Below are positions 22,008 through 34,333 of a DNA stretch of 64,000 nucleotides, piece by piece. Position 1 is the stretch's first letter, and every line of letters starts with the position of its first letter. The DNA is from Podospora pseudoanserina (lineage: Eukaryota > Ascomycota > Sordariomycetes > Sordariales > Podosporaceae), in the NCBI RefSeq assembly GCF_035222485.1, contig NC_085920.1, forward strand, positions 1,488,001 to 1,552,000, read 5' to 3'. A program made the position numbers and the translations under genes. Below the pieces are notes generated by a model. The model saw only the letters and a list, made by a program, of their open reading frames with translations, did not search any database and was not told the DNA's origin.

Positions 22008-23589
22008 TGTGGTTGCGTTTGTGGCCGTAGCCAAACCTCTCCGGAAGATCATCATCTTTTCTCTTTCTTTTCCCCGCTGGAGATAACCGGTCTTTATACG
22101 CAATCCAAGGTGTCTGGATGTATGGTAACCCCCCTCTGCAGAGTACCTGCCAAAGTGAGAGATCCCGTCTTACGATGTGAGCTCGGTTCGGGTCAATTGG
22201 TCAATTGGCTGAGGTTGGAGTAACCAATCCCAACGACAGCAATGGAAGCACCGGAAGGAATGCCGACCCCGGTTGGGAAAAGAGTGTTGATGGATTGCTT
22301 ACGGTGACAACTTCACACCTGCTGTGACTGGGTGAGTACCGAGGAAGGATGATATCTTGGTATTGCGATATAAGCTACTCTCTAAAACCCTAGTCTGACT
22401 TTGCTTCAATCGAGAAGTTCATGCTTCAATTGAAGGAATAGTGGAGATGTGGAGCTGGGTAGCAACAACAGCTAGCCATTGCTCGCTGTTCAATGTCATC
22501 CTCGAGCCCATCTGCAACTGCAACATGGCTTTGCTTCTAAATCGAGGCACAGGGTCTCGAATCGGTGAAGAGAAGGACCGGAGTAGTTTAAGTGTCTCTC
22601 GGGCATAATTTCTCACACTTTGAACTTCGACTTGAAACTGTACGACACATACACGGCACCAAAGTATGACGAGACCAGTGTTGGGCCGGGTGGAGGTCAA
22701 GATCATGACAAGAGAGCTCTGAAAAGCACGGATCTCAAACACAGTGAGTAACTCGCCCCTGCCACGGCCCGGCTCAGCCTGGCCATCCTGGACACAAAGA
22801 ACTCATTGTCGGCCTCAGCATTTGCCGACGTACACTCGCAGTCGAGGCCATAAAACCCACGTGGGAGTGGTGTTGGATCGTTGTGGAAGGGGCGGAAACG
22901 GGCTTGAACGGCATATTCTCGCCCTGTTCATCATCAAAGAGATAACGATCAACCAATGGCTAACATTGGCAACTTTCCCATCGTTAAGAAGATCGTAAAA
23001 GAAGGCGACGAGATGCCGTGATATGTCTTGCAGGGTCAAAGTGCGGGGGACCCCACGCAAGAAGACAAATGGAATTTGCCGACCCCTGTTCGGATCACAG
23101 GGGACCGGGACCCCACCAATCTTCAGTGGACAAAGCCAAAGCTTAGCACTTGGGTCAGTGCTGGCCTGCATCCCCAGCGACTCAGCCTGCTGGGTGAACA
23201 AGAGCAACCAGCCCGGGCCGTTTTGAGATACGTAGCCCGCACACACCCTCTCCCTCCCATCTTTCCAGCCAGCTTCACTTCATTAGCAACCAGCTGGTAA
23301 CTGGTGAGAGCATAAAACTGCGGCTTCTCTCTTTCGCCTCACCCGGAAAATCTCGGTTTGTGACACCACACACACCCGTGAAGCAGGATTTCGACATTGA
23401 GAAAGGCCACGGAATCCACAGCAAAGACGTCACGGGCTGCACTCTTCGACCTCACGGCGGCCACCACCAACCCTTTGACAGCCATCAAGACAAAGCAGTC
23501 TCATTGCCTTTCCCCTTGCGCCTTTTGCATTTTTACACGCTCCAGAAATAACACCAGAGTTATCACCGCTTTCGGAGACAGTATTCGCC
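22008..23589. other. intergenic region, FAH gene to small orphan gene
   Basis: About 1.6 kb between divergent genes. Scattered frames below 145 codons on both strands, without domains or splice support. A T/C-rich stretch near 23500-23580 precedes the next start. Confidence 0.5.
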
Positions 23590-24342
23590 ATGGAGAGCAT
23601 TCAACTGGCACAGATGCTAGCTGACCTTAGCGACCTAAATGCAGCTGTACGTATATATACGCCATGCCCACGGACGCGCTCTGTCAAAAGACATGAGAAC
23701 CTTGCTAAAATTTTGCCACAGCAGGAAGCTTCGGCCGCTGTGGCTTTGGTCAACGCCAACAAGAATCTCAACCAGCCTACGACCACTGCCCCTTCCGACG
23801 CCAGCCAACCCTCTGATTTGGTACGGCCACCGATCCGCCCGGGTCAGCGCAATCACCAGCGCACCGGTTCCGCCGGCTCTCTGGGTTCTTCTTCTTTCCT
23901 TTCCCGTACCGCTTCGCCGGCCAAGTTTGATAAATACGGTCGTCGCATTCTTACACCGCCCAACACACGAGCCAACTCCTCGTATGGATCAATACCGGGA
24001 ACCCCTCGTGGAGAGGTGAGCAGTATTCCTTGCCGTCGCTCAAGGCTTGGTGTTTGTCTCCATCACACTTCGGTCCGATGCTAAAAAAGTCGTACTTTTG
24101 AACCACAGCAGATAAGCGACGACGATGTCGACCGAGCCGGCTCACTCATGGCCTTGTACGAGATCCGCGCGAAGTTGAAGGACCAAGATAATCGAAGCTT
24201 GCTCAAGCTTAGGGAGAAGATCACGTCGCTGCAGCTTGCGAGACAACAACAGGAGAGACTTGAGAAGGGGCCTACTTCGCTAACAGGGTTCGCTGGCGAA
24301 ACCGCCAACAAGTCAAGATACAGTTATCCCAAACACTCATGA
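23590..24342 (+). CDS. small conserved-looking protein with C-terminal coiled coil, function unknown
   Basis: Model: join(23590..23646, 23722..24015, 24109..24342), about 194 aa. Starts MESIQLAQMLADLSDLNAA, a Leu-rich helix. A basic Ser/Pro-rich linker follows (residues about 45-115, including SFLSRTASPAKFDKYGRRIL), and a C-terminal helix about 130-165 (LMALYEIRAKLKDQDNRSLL, then LREKITSLQLARQQQE) that should form a coiled coil. I do not recognise the family. Both introns end in CAGCAG, so tandem acceptors could add or omit one Gln at each junction. Confidence 0.8.
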
Positions 24343-25266
24343 GATCTGGCTGGCGTTTACCACCGACAAAACAACTCAACGGGCAGCTGCTCTCATTGAG
24401 GATAGCACGACGGAACTTTCACTTACTCAACGATAGCAGCATCGATTATCGTATACGGCGTTATCATGGAGTTCGGGCCAAACAGGCTCATACAGACAGC
24501 CTTCTGGGATAGGGATCATGTTGTGGTTAATGGATTGGGTTGATATTGGAACTTGCATTTTCTTCTTGTGAGGAGAGACAAAACTGGTGCCGAGACTGAT
24601 GGAAGGAACAACAGCACTGTCCTTACAGCTAGGTTGTCTGATATACCTTGCTGTTGAAAGATTACATGTACATACGTACCCTCGTCGCGATTGTGACAGT
24701 CTTGCCTTATTCACGGCTTGTGGTTGTTGGTAGACTGTAAGATTATTCTTTCTAAATCGATACAGCGGAGGATATTTTTGACTTCTGAAGCTCATTCTCT
24801 CTAATCATGAGTAATATGTTCTCAATCTCAACAATGCGACACACGACATTCTTCCAGTCCCAGTTAGAGAGGTGGTCGTGGTGCTGCCCCGCATTCGTTA
24901 GCATTTACTGTAGCACCCCAACCCCTGTCCCCGGCCCCTCTTGGCACCGCTCCGCTGGCGTCAAGTGGATCCGGCCTGCAAATCGCGTCCCCACTTTTTG
25001 TTTCTTCCCAGGTGCTTGCCTGACAAACAGAAATTGCTGGCGGTCCAACTTTCTCTTTGGGAGCGCGTCACGACAACGTCCAATCTTTTGGAGGACGAGA
25101 CAACAACGACCTCTGACAACATCCTTCGTTCCATTGAGTCGGCCGCTTGCTTCCATCACGTAGTTATATTTCAGTTTCTTCATTGCCGCCAGCCCGGCCA
25201 ATCTTACCATCTACCGCCTCTTGGTTATTACATCTCGAGAGATTCAATCACCAAACAGCAGCAGCC
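24343..25266. other. intergenic region before the PWI/RS gene
   Basis: About 920 bp. Open frames of 118-133 codons in the second half are unconvincing and probably overlap the promoter and 5' UTR of the following gene. Confidence 0.5.
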
Positions 25267-27111
25267 ATGGCGACAGGCGTCGATGCAAAGCTCCTCAAGA
25301 GCACAAAATTCCCACCGGAATTCAACCAAAAGGTCGACATGACCAAGGTCAACCTCCAGGTTATGAAAAAGTTTGTTTTGGTTTTTTTCGCGCTCTGTCC
25401 GTATCTCTTGTCGGAACCTCGGTCTAACAAGTAGAAATCAGATGGATCGCAGGTCGCATAACCGAAATCCTTGCCAACGAAGACGATGTTGTCATTGAAC
25501 TCGTGTTCAACCTTATCGAATCCAGCCGCCACCCCGATATCAAAGCTCTACAGATTCAGCTCACTGGCTTTCTCGACAAGGACACGCCCGGGTTTTGCAA
25601 GGAGATGTGGGGGCTGCTACTGAGTGCGCAGGATTCTCCCCAGGGCGTGCCGAAGGAGTTGCTGGAGGCCAAGAAGCTGGAGCTCTTGCAGGAAAAGAGG
25701 GAGCAGGAGGAGGCGAGGCAGAAGAGAGAGGATAGTGAGAATCAGAGGAGGGATAGCTTTCAGAGGGGGTTTGGTGGGAGGGGTGATAGAGCTGAGAGAG
25801 GGAGAGGTGCTGGGGGGCCGAGGGGAGGGGGTAGACTGGGAGGTGATTCTTGGAGAGGTCCAGGTGGGAGGGACGACAACAGAGATCGGCCCTTTGGGAG
25901 GGGCAGAGGAGGTGATGAGAGACGGTCGAGGTCGCCGCCGAGATACCGTGACCGTGGGGGAAGAGGAGGACCGAGGGGTGGCTTGAGGGATTCATATGTC
26001 CCAGGCGGACGGGGTAGTTCACCGCTCCGTCGTGGCGGAAGGGGGGTGGGAGATAGGCGGGATGATAGGCGGAGAAGGTCCAGGTCGCGCTCACGGTCGC
26101 CTTCTGTGCGCTCGGCTTCGTCCCGGTCTCGGTCTAGATCTCGATCTCTCTCTCGCAGCCCTAGTGTGGATGGGAAGAGACGGTCCTATTCGCGATCGGC
26201 TAGTCCCCCTCGTCGACGCCGTCGTTCTCGCTCACCACTTCCCTACAGGGATACAGTCAAAAGACGCCGCTCCCCTGCCCGGGATGCCGACCGCCGTAGC
26301 CGGTCCCGATCAGTAGCATCCGACCGGGGCTCACCTTCACCAAAGCGTCGCCGTTATTCTCCATCTAGCAGCCGGAGCAGAAGCAGAACCAGAAGCAGAA
26401 GCAGGAGCAGGAGCCGCACCCGCAACCGCTCTCGCAGTCTAACACGCAGTCCATCCAAGATCCGAAATCGGCGGTACAGTCGATCTCCTTCCTATTCTTC
26501 CGGATCCTCTCGCTACTCCCGATCTCTTGGTCGAAGCCGAAGCCGAAGCCGAAGCCGAAGCCGAAGCCGAAGCCGAAGCCGAAGCCGAAGCCGAAGCCGA
26601 AGCCGAAGCCCTCCCCCCAGACGGTCAAGAGGTGGAAGCAGGAGTGTCTCCCCCGACATCAAGCGACATCGGAGTAGGAGCCGCTCTCGCAGTACGGGCC
26701 GTAGCATTAGTCCTGCTAGCTCCTACGGACGACGCCGATCCCGTTCCCGCTCTCCACGTCGTCGATCTCGTGATAGAAAACGTAGCCGCAGTGGTTCGAG
26801 GGATAAAAGAGGAGGACGAAGCAGGGCCTCTTCTGCATCTTCACAACTTTCCAAACGGGACAGATCGGCTGATGGTTCAGGAGCTGAAGACAGACCCCCC
26901 AAAGCCCACCATGACGATGCGGCGGTGTCAAGCCAAGATCAGGTATGTTCCCCGAAGTTTCCAAGTATTTGCAAGATATGATGGCTAACTATTGCTTATG
27001 CTGCAGGAGTCCAAAATCGACACTGAGCAGCGGGAGAAGGAGCTCAAGGAGAAGATCAAGCAGATGAGATCCTCAAGAAGTAGTGACGTGGTTGAGGCTA
27101 ACGGTGCTTGA
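25267..27111 (+). CDS. PWI-domain/RS-domain splicing coactivator, SRm160 (SRRM1)-like
   Basis: Model: join(25267..25370, 25442..26942, 27007..27111), 569 aa; introns 71 and 64 nt. The N-terminal PWI domain (about residues 8-125) reads LLKSTKFPPEFNQKVDMTKV, then KKWIAGRITEILANEDDVVI, then ESSRHPDIKALQIQLTGFL. A charged helix (EAKKLELLQEKREQEEARQK) leads into a Gly/Arg-rich segment (RGG-type) and a long RS domain (about 240-530). The last exon encodes a Glu/Lys helix ending VVEANGA. SRm160 links splicing complexes to mRNA 3'-end processing and export; PWI binds nucleic acid. The RS part contains a perfect (CGAAGC)13 expansion. Confidence 0.92.
26532..26609 (+). repeat. (CGAAGC)13 hexanucleotide repeat coding for Arg-Ser
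   Basis: Thirteen perfect copies of CGAAGC, in frame, encode 13 RS dipeptides in the SRm160-like protein. Other RS dipeptides nearby use varied codons, so this block looks like recent expansion by slippage. Confidence 0.96.
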
Positions 27112-27809
27112 AGCTGTTTATCACTTATTCGTTCATTGAACCACATCAGAGAAAAAAAAGAAGAAAAAAAAAAACAGGAAGGACATTAGCATGGCTTTGG
27201 GAGACTCGCGTTTCGAGGCGTTGAGGTTTGGAAGGCGGCTCTGTGAGGACTACAAACCCCCAAAATATTGTCTTGGCTTGTTTATTTGAGCATATTTTTA
27301 GCAGCCTCTGTGTGGATCGCGTAGTAAAATAATAGCTGTGATAATATAGTGGCAAGGACGTGTACTTGAAATTTGTGTTGGGTTGTGCGGCATTAGAGAG
27401 GGTGATGAAGTTCTGAATGGTTCCTTCCCAGGATATAGGTACCTACCTGGTTTGCGGTCGGAAGTCACTGCCCCGGATCATCACAGCTTGGGCGTTGGTG
27501 TGGTCTGATGAGAGACAATTGAAGTCGTGACTGCCTCCTTTGTATCTTCTTGTGACGTGAAGAGTGGGTGGGGGGCACCTTCCCCCACTCGAAATTACAA
27601 GTTCAGGCAGGAGGCAGAGCTTCCAAGTTGAAAGAAGGAAAGAAGATGGGAGTCGCATGCTCTGAGATAAAAGACCAGCTCCAGGATTGGTTGAGAAGCA
27701 ACCCAATTCAATCCAAGTATCATCACTTGCTACCCGGCTTTATAACTTCAGCATTTTTTTTGCTACAGTCCATTCTTGCTTGTCTTGACATCCTTTCGGT
27801 TCACACGAT
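27112..27809. other. intergenic region
   Basis: It begins with A/G-rich 3' flank (A runs near 27151-27175). Nothing coding is supported. Confidence 0.5.
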
Positions 27810-28205
27810 ATGGACTTAATGGCCTTCTGGAGGACGGTCTGGGACAGAGTGGACATCATCGTGGACATCATCAATATCGACTTTTGGCATCCAATTCGGC
27901 CTGCAGTACTCCGTATCAAGGCCGATTTGTTTGTTTTCCAAAAGTTCATCACTCGCCGGTCCTGGCAGGCTATCAGGTGGTCCTGGAGAAGGGCCTGGGA
28001 GTGGTTCTGGGAAGTTGCGGAGGCGGTCTTGACGGCTTGGTCGTACGTGTTTCTTAGTTCGGCTATCGGTGTTGCCTTTTTTAGCTGTGTTATCTGTTGG
28101 ATGGTGTTCGGTTTTGATTTGCGGAGAGTCGTGGATTCAGTGTTGCCCCGAGCACGGCTGCTCCCCCCGCCGTCCTACACACCGTTACTCATGCCCGCAC
28201 TATAA
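27810..28205 (+). CDS. tryptophan-rich small membrane protein, unknown
   Basis: A 131-codon frame from ATG 27810. The first 85 residues contain 10 Trp in an amphipathic, basic context (FWRTVWDRVDIIVDIINIDF; SWQAIRWSWRRAWEWFWEVA), followed by one strong transmembrane segment about 83-104 (FLSSAIGVAFFSCVICWMVF). Third codon positions favour G/C as in neighbouring genes, which argues for coding. No family recognised. It could be a lineage-specific small protein, or a chance frame; no intron or homology supports it. Confidence 0.45.
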   Translation: MDLMAFWRTVWDRVDIIVDIINIDFWHPIRPAVLRIKADLFVFQKFITRRSWQAIRWSWRRAWEWFWEVAEAVLTAWSYVFLSSAIGVAFFSCVICWMVFGFDLRRVVDSVLPRARLLPPPSYTPLLMPAL

Positions 28206-28469
28206 TTCGACAACGCACTGCAACCACTAAGGGCTTCATCCCGGTCCACTGAGGCGCCAACAAGGTAAGAGGCCCGAGACTCGGTACCGCGACATGTCCA
28301 GGCCCGAGTTCTTGACTGACGCATTTTTAGACCAGGGAGGAAACAATCACTTTGCACGCGCACCACACCCCACGTTTACGCACCCACTCACTTTACACCG
28401 ATTCAACGCGCTTTTTCTGCATCTCTCAACGCGTCTTTCGTCATCATACCACCTGCTTAACAACCAGTC

Positions 28470-29434
<965 letters not shown>

Positions 29435-30018
29435 GATCACTTGAAGAAGGTGGTGATGAGCAGGGACGGTATTGTACCAACATGGAAGTTGTGATTTTAT
29501 GGTAGGATGGATGGGAGCGAATGGCATGATACCAATGGCGTTTCTTTTTTCTTTCTTTTTTATCTGGGCATGAGGTATGGCCTCAAGATGCAAACGGCGT
29601 TTAGACTGGCGGTGTTGACGGCATTCTTGTACGAGTAGTTTTATGGCAGTTGTCTGAACAAAACAGGATTGTATCTTGTCTGGAGGATCAAGTTTGTGTC
29701 GGACAGACTTTTCACGGGGATTAAAGGTTGCTTTGCATATGCTGGACGGGAGGTTTCCTATCCAGCACCGGGAATAAGGGCTGGAATGTTGCAATGGGGC
29801 CCGGAAGGCTCGGATGTCAAGGTTAGGAAGATGGCGAGATGTTTTGTCTCCTGCCGGATCTGGAAGTCCTGATGCTTACACCACTGGCATGTCGTGCCAT
29901 GGTTCTTCCAACCATAGGCGGTGATTAGCGCCTTTGTGGGTTGAATCTTGGACGTGAACGGGTTGCTGCTAGGGGGGGATGGGAGAATGGATTTAAAGAG
30001 TGAGAAGTGCTTCTCCCG
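29435..30018. other. intergenic region, EAF6 to DPP5-like gene
   Basis: About 580 bp. It holds the EAF6 3' flank and the promoter of the peptidase gene; no gene seen. Confidence 0.5.
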
Positions 30019-32699
30019 ATGACATTATTCTCATCACTCTTGAGAGTTTCTTTTCATTTATTTGCCAGATTTTTTACGTCAGAGATGGGGGAAGCTCAAG
30101 ACCCAAGGTGGGACGGATACGACGATGACGATGGGAGTGGTGGTGAAGAAGCTCTAGCAGCAGCCGCAGGTCTTAGCTGTTTCTCAATGCGGGGTTGTTC
30201 AGGGGAGGGGAAGCACCTTGACGGTTGTGGTGGTGCTGGTGCTGCCCCTCACTTGGACGGCACCAACAGCACCACCGCCATTGTTGTCTCTGAGCTCAAA
30301 CAATTGTTCCCCCGCAGCAGACGGCGATTATTATTATTCCCAGGAGTAGAAACGACCTTTTTCTTTGTCTGTTTTACCACCCTCTTTTTCTTGGCATTCA
30401 TCATCAACCCAGCTATTGCCAGCCCGGTTTGGAGGGATTCAGCCGGCAACATGACCATCATGGCGACAAAGTTCACGCCCGAGGTGATGCTCTCTGCCCC
30501 GCGGCGGTCGGCTGCTGTGCCGAACGGTAACGGGACGCTGGCGCTGTATACCGTGTCGACGTACTCGTTTGGGGAGCATAAGCGCAGGTCGGAGGTTAGG
30601 GTGTTGACGATTGCGAATGGGCAGTCGAGTGTTGTTGTGGAGGGGAGTGGTGCTTCGGAGCCGAATTGGGTTGGGGAGGAGGAGTTTGTTTGGGTTGAGG
30701 GGGTTGGGGAGAAGGGGGAGATGGAGATCAAATGGGGGGATGTGAGGGGGAATAAGGGGGTTGTGAAGAGGTTTGAGGGGGGGGTTGGGAATGTGAAGGT
30801 GAGGGAGGTGGAGAGGGGGAGGAGGTGGGTTTTGGGTTTTACGGTGGTGGTTACGCCTGAGGGGGAGATATATAACCCTGTGACGGAGGAGAAGGGGTTG
30901 TCGAGTGGGAGGGTGTATGATGGGTTGTTTGTGAGGCATTGGGATGCGTGGAGTTCGGAGAATAAGAACTCGATTAGGTATGGGTTTTTGAGGAGGAAGG
31001 AGGAGGGAGGGTTTGAGATTGAGGGGTTGGTGGATGCGCTCTATGGGACGGGGTTGAGCTCGCCGGTGCCGCCGTTTGGGGGGACGGGGGACTTTGATGT
31101 TGGGCCGAAAGGGTTGGTGTTTGTGGCGAAGGATCCAAAGCTGGATCCGGCGATGTATACAAAGACTGATTTGTATTATCTGTCGCTGAAGGAGTTGGCG
31201 CAGGAGAAGCCGAAGCTGAGGTTGGTTGAGACGCCGGGGTTGGAAGGGTATTCACAGAGCCCGGTGTTTTCGAATGATGGAAACAAGATTGTGTTTACGC
31301 GGATGAGAAGCAAGCAGTATGAGAGCGATAAGACCCGTCTGCTTTTGGTCAAAGATCTCGACGAGTTGAAGGCGGAAGAGTTCTATGCCACTGAGGACGG
31401 CGAAGGTGGCTGGGACGCCCGTCCAGATGCCATCCTCTGGTCTGCCGACGACAAGACACTCTACGTCACAGCCGAACACAGAGCTCGCAACCTCATCTTT
31501 CAACTTCCCTCTACCCCATGCGAAGCTGGCAAGAAGCTACCCTCTGTCATTACGACAACCGACGGCTCTGTCAGCGATGTGCGCCTCCTCAGCACCACCG
31601 TCTCGGCCCACTCTCCTGTGGCCGGCAGGTTATTCGTAACTTCCACTTCTTTGGTGGACAACTCCTGCTACAGCATTGTCAATCCCTCTCAAAGCACGTT
31701 CCACATAGTTTCCTCCAACTCCAAGCAAGGGAAATCCTTCGGTCTCTCTCGGCTAAGCGTTGACGACATCACCTTCAAAGGTGCTGGCGACTATGATGTC
31801 CATGCATTGGTCATGAGACCGTCCAACTTCGACCCCAAGAAGAAGTACCCCCTCTGCTTCTTGATCCACGGCGGCCCGCAAGGCGCCTGGGCTGACTCTT
31901 GGTCGACCCGCTGGAACCCAGCTGTTTTTGCCGAGCAAGGCTACGTCGTTGTCAGTCCCAACCCCACAGGCTCAACGGGATACGGCATGGCGCTACAAAA
32001 CGGAATCAAGGGAGACTGGGGCGGTAAGCCATACAACGACCTAGTCAACGCCTTCGAGTACATCCAAGACAATCTGGACTACGTGGACACCGACAGAGCG
32101 GTGGCACTGGGTGCCAGCTACGGCGGCTACATGATCAACTGGATCCAAGGCCACCCCCTCGGCCGCAAGTTCAAGGCGCTCGTCTGCCACGATGGAGTGT
32201 TCTCCACCTCAAACCAGTGGTCAACTGAGGAGCTGTTTTTCCCCATCCACGACTTTGAGGGGACCATCTACGAGAACAAGGAGGGGTACCAAAAGTGGGA
32301 TCCAGCGAACCATTTGAACGAGTGGGCCACGCCTGAGTTGATCATCCACAGCGAGCTGGACTACCGTCTTCCTGTTACGGAGGGGCTGGCGGCGTTCAAT
32401 GTCTTGCAGGCGAAGAAGGTGCCGAGTAGGTTGTTGGTGTTTCCTGATGAGAATCACGTAAGTTTTACTCTTTCACACATTCTGATAAAGGGGGGCTAAC
32501 ATGGAATTAGTGGGTGCTCAAACCTGAGAACTCGCTTGTTTGGCACAAGACTGTGCTGGGTTGGATTAACAAGTATTCTGGGATTGAAGACGACGCTGGG
32601 GCGCAGGTCCAGGCTCACCAAGCCAATGTGACCAAGCGGGAGACTGAGCGGTTGGACAAGGAAACCTTTGCGAACTTGGTGAGCAAGTTGGCGTTGTGA
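30019..32699 (+). CDS. S9 prolyl-oligopeptidase-family dipeptidyl peptidase (DPP5-like)
   Basis: Model: join(30019..32457, 32511..32699), 875 aa; 53-nt intron just after the catalytic His codon. The hydrolase domain has Ser700 (GASYGGYM), Asp781 (SELDYRLP) and His813 (FPDENH). A beta-propeller precedes it ([32 protein letters not shown]). Fungal DPP-V is a secreted peptidase. The start is uncertain: ATG at 30019 or 30085 gives a Gly/Asp-rich leader and a hydrophobic stretch (about residues 108-132, [23 protein letters not shown]) that could be an internal anchor or signal; ATG at 30451 gives a 731-residue protein of usual core length without a signal. The 30600-31000 block is extremely G-rich on the coding strand. 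Confidence 0.88.
30692..30784 (+). other. G-quadruplex-prone coding segment
   Basis: G-runs of 3, 5, 4 and 5 lie within 30692-30718, joined by loops of 2-4 nt, a canonical G4 pattern on the coding strand. Further runs of 6, 5, 5 and 8 G follow to 30784. The 60-nt line 30781-30840 has 35 G and no C. Confidence 0.8.
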
Positions 32700-33996
32700 G
32701 GGCGAAAGGTTGTAAACACCGGTATGACTGGCATGTTTTGCAATATGAGGGAAATTAATGAAGTGTTATATAGATGTTGATATCAGCAAGCCATTATATA
32801 TAACTGTTATTAGGTACGATCTCCTGATGTGTTCTTTGTAAATGCTTGTCCTCCTAAGGCTTACCTAGCCATCAGTTGTGTCAATCTTAGACTGCTATTC
32901 ACATCTAAACCACCACCCACTTGACTTAAGCACATATGGCTTAACAAATCCTATCCTTCAAATCAACCACCCCAAACCCCAAACATGCCCACCGTGAACG
33001 TCACAAACCCCACCAGACCCTAAGCTTATGCAAAGACCACACCAACACCAAGAATAAGAAACCGCCCTCCCCTACTCTTCCTTTCCTCTTTTCTTCCCTC
33101 GCCCTCCGGGGCCTTTGGTTAGTTTGCAACCTTGCAAACATTTACAGAAAGGCCTGCACCTGCTCCAAGTTCCCAGTCCGAGGATGATGGATGGCACGCT
33201 ACTCAGAGACACTGCTACAATTTTTGGTCACCTGATTTGCAATTGCAAATATTGCAAAGAAAGATGGGCACGCACTCCAACCTGGGGATGGCATGCCACA
33301 TACTCAAAGAGACTGTTACCATTCCCCCCCCGCTGTGATCATGGTTTTGCTGTGACATGGAGGAGGAGAAACTCATCAGTATGGGGCTTGACAGTGTCTT
33401 GAGCCAGGTCTCAGTCTATCAAGTGGTATAAAACCGTCACCAGTCGTCTACCTCCCAAGTTGAAATGCATCTATGAAAGCCAACACTGTGAACAATTGAT
33501 GGGTGAGTATCGCCCAGGTAAACAACTGAGCAAACAAGCGACAACCACCAAAGCACGAACCAGTAGAAACAACACAAATGACCGAACTAGCATCATATTC
33601 AACCGAATATACTAGATATACCTAAGCTAGACTATTTGAAAATCATCCTCCATTCCCCCCCTCTTCTCTTCTCTCGTTGCGCGCAGCAAATGGTATCCTA
33701 CACTACTGCATTCCATAACAGTTGACATAATTACTCATTGCGCTCCTTCGCCCCAAACCATGAACCGCCCGCTTTGCATCAACAAAAGGAATAATCCTGG
33801 CTTATCGAAACTTTGCCAACCACCTGCCGCCATGAGTGCAAATGCTGAAAATGAGATAATCAACACAAGCGGTGCCCCCTTAATCCTAATCACCAACAGG
33901 GGCTTCCTTCTTCTTGTCCACCTCAACCCCCCAATGACGGTTCCTTTTCTGAATGACGTAAACAGAAAAACAAAACGGGTTCCAATAACACATCTC

Positions 33997-34042
<46 letters not shown>

Positions 34043-34333
34043 CTACATTTTTTTGCCCAGCCAGAACAATGGTATCTTCCAGTTGTCTCCCTTTCCCCGA
34101 TACGCCAAAACGCCCACTCGGTTCGTATTTGACGACCGTGTGAAAACATTTGTTAAGAAGAGAATATAAAAAAGAAAAGAAAACAAAGGGAAATGAGATA
34201 GCCGTCCATGCGCCGCCGCCTTCCTAGATAATTCCGCCAAGAGGCAAATGATGTACAGTGAATAGCCGAGACCAAAAGCAAACCCAAAACACCAGGTTGA
34301 ATGCTGTTTATGCCGTCAATGCCGCGCTGGACT
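32700..34333. other. intergenic region, DPP5-like to RAD21
   Basis: About 1.6 kb between two 3' ends. A (CAC)n then (CAA)n tract lies near 33998-34042 (the RAD21 3' side). No supported gene. Confidence 0.5.
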
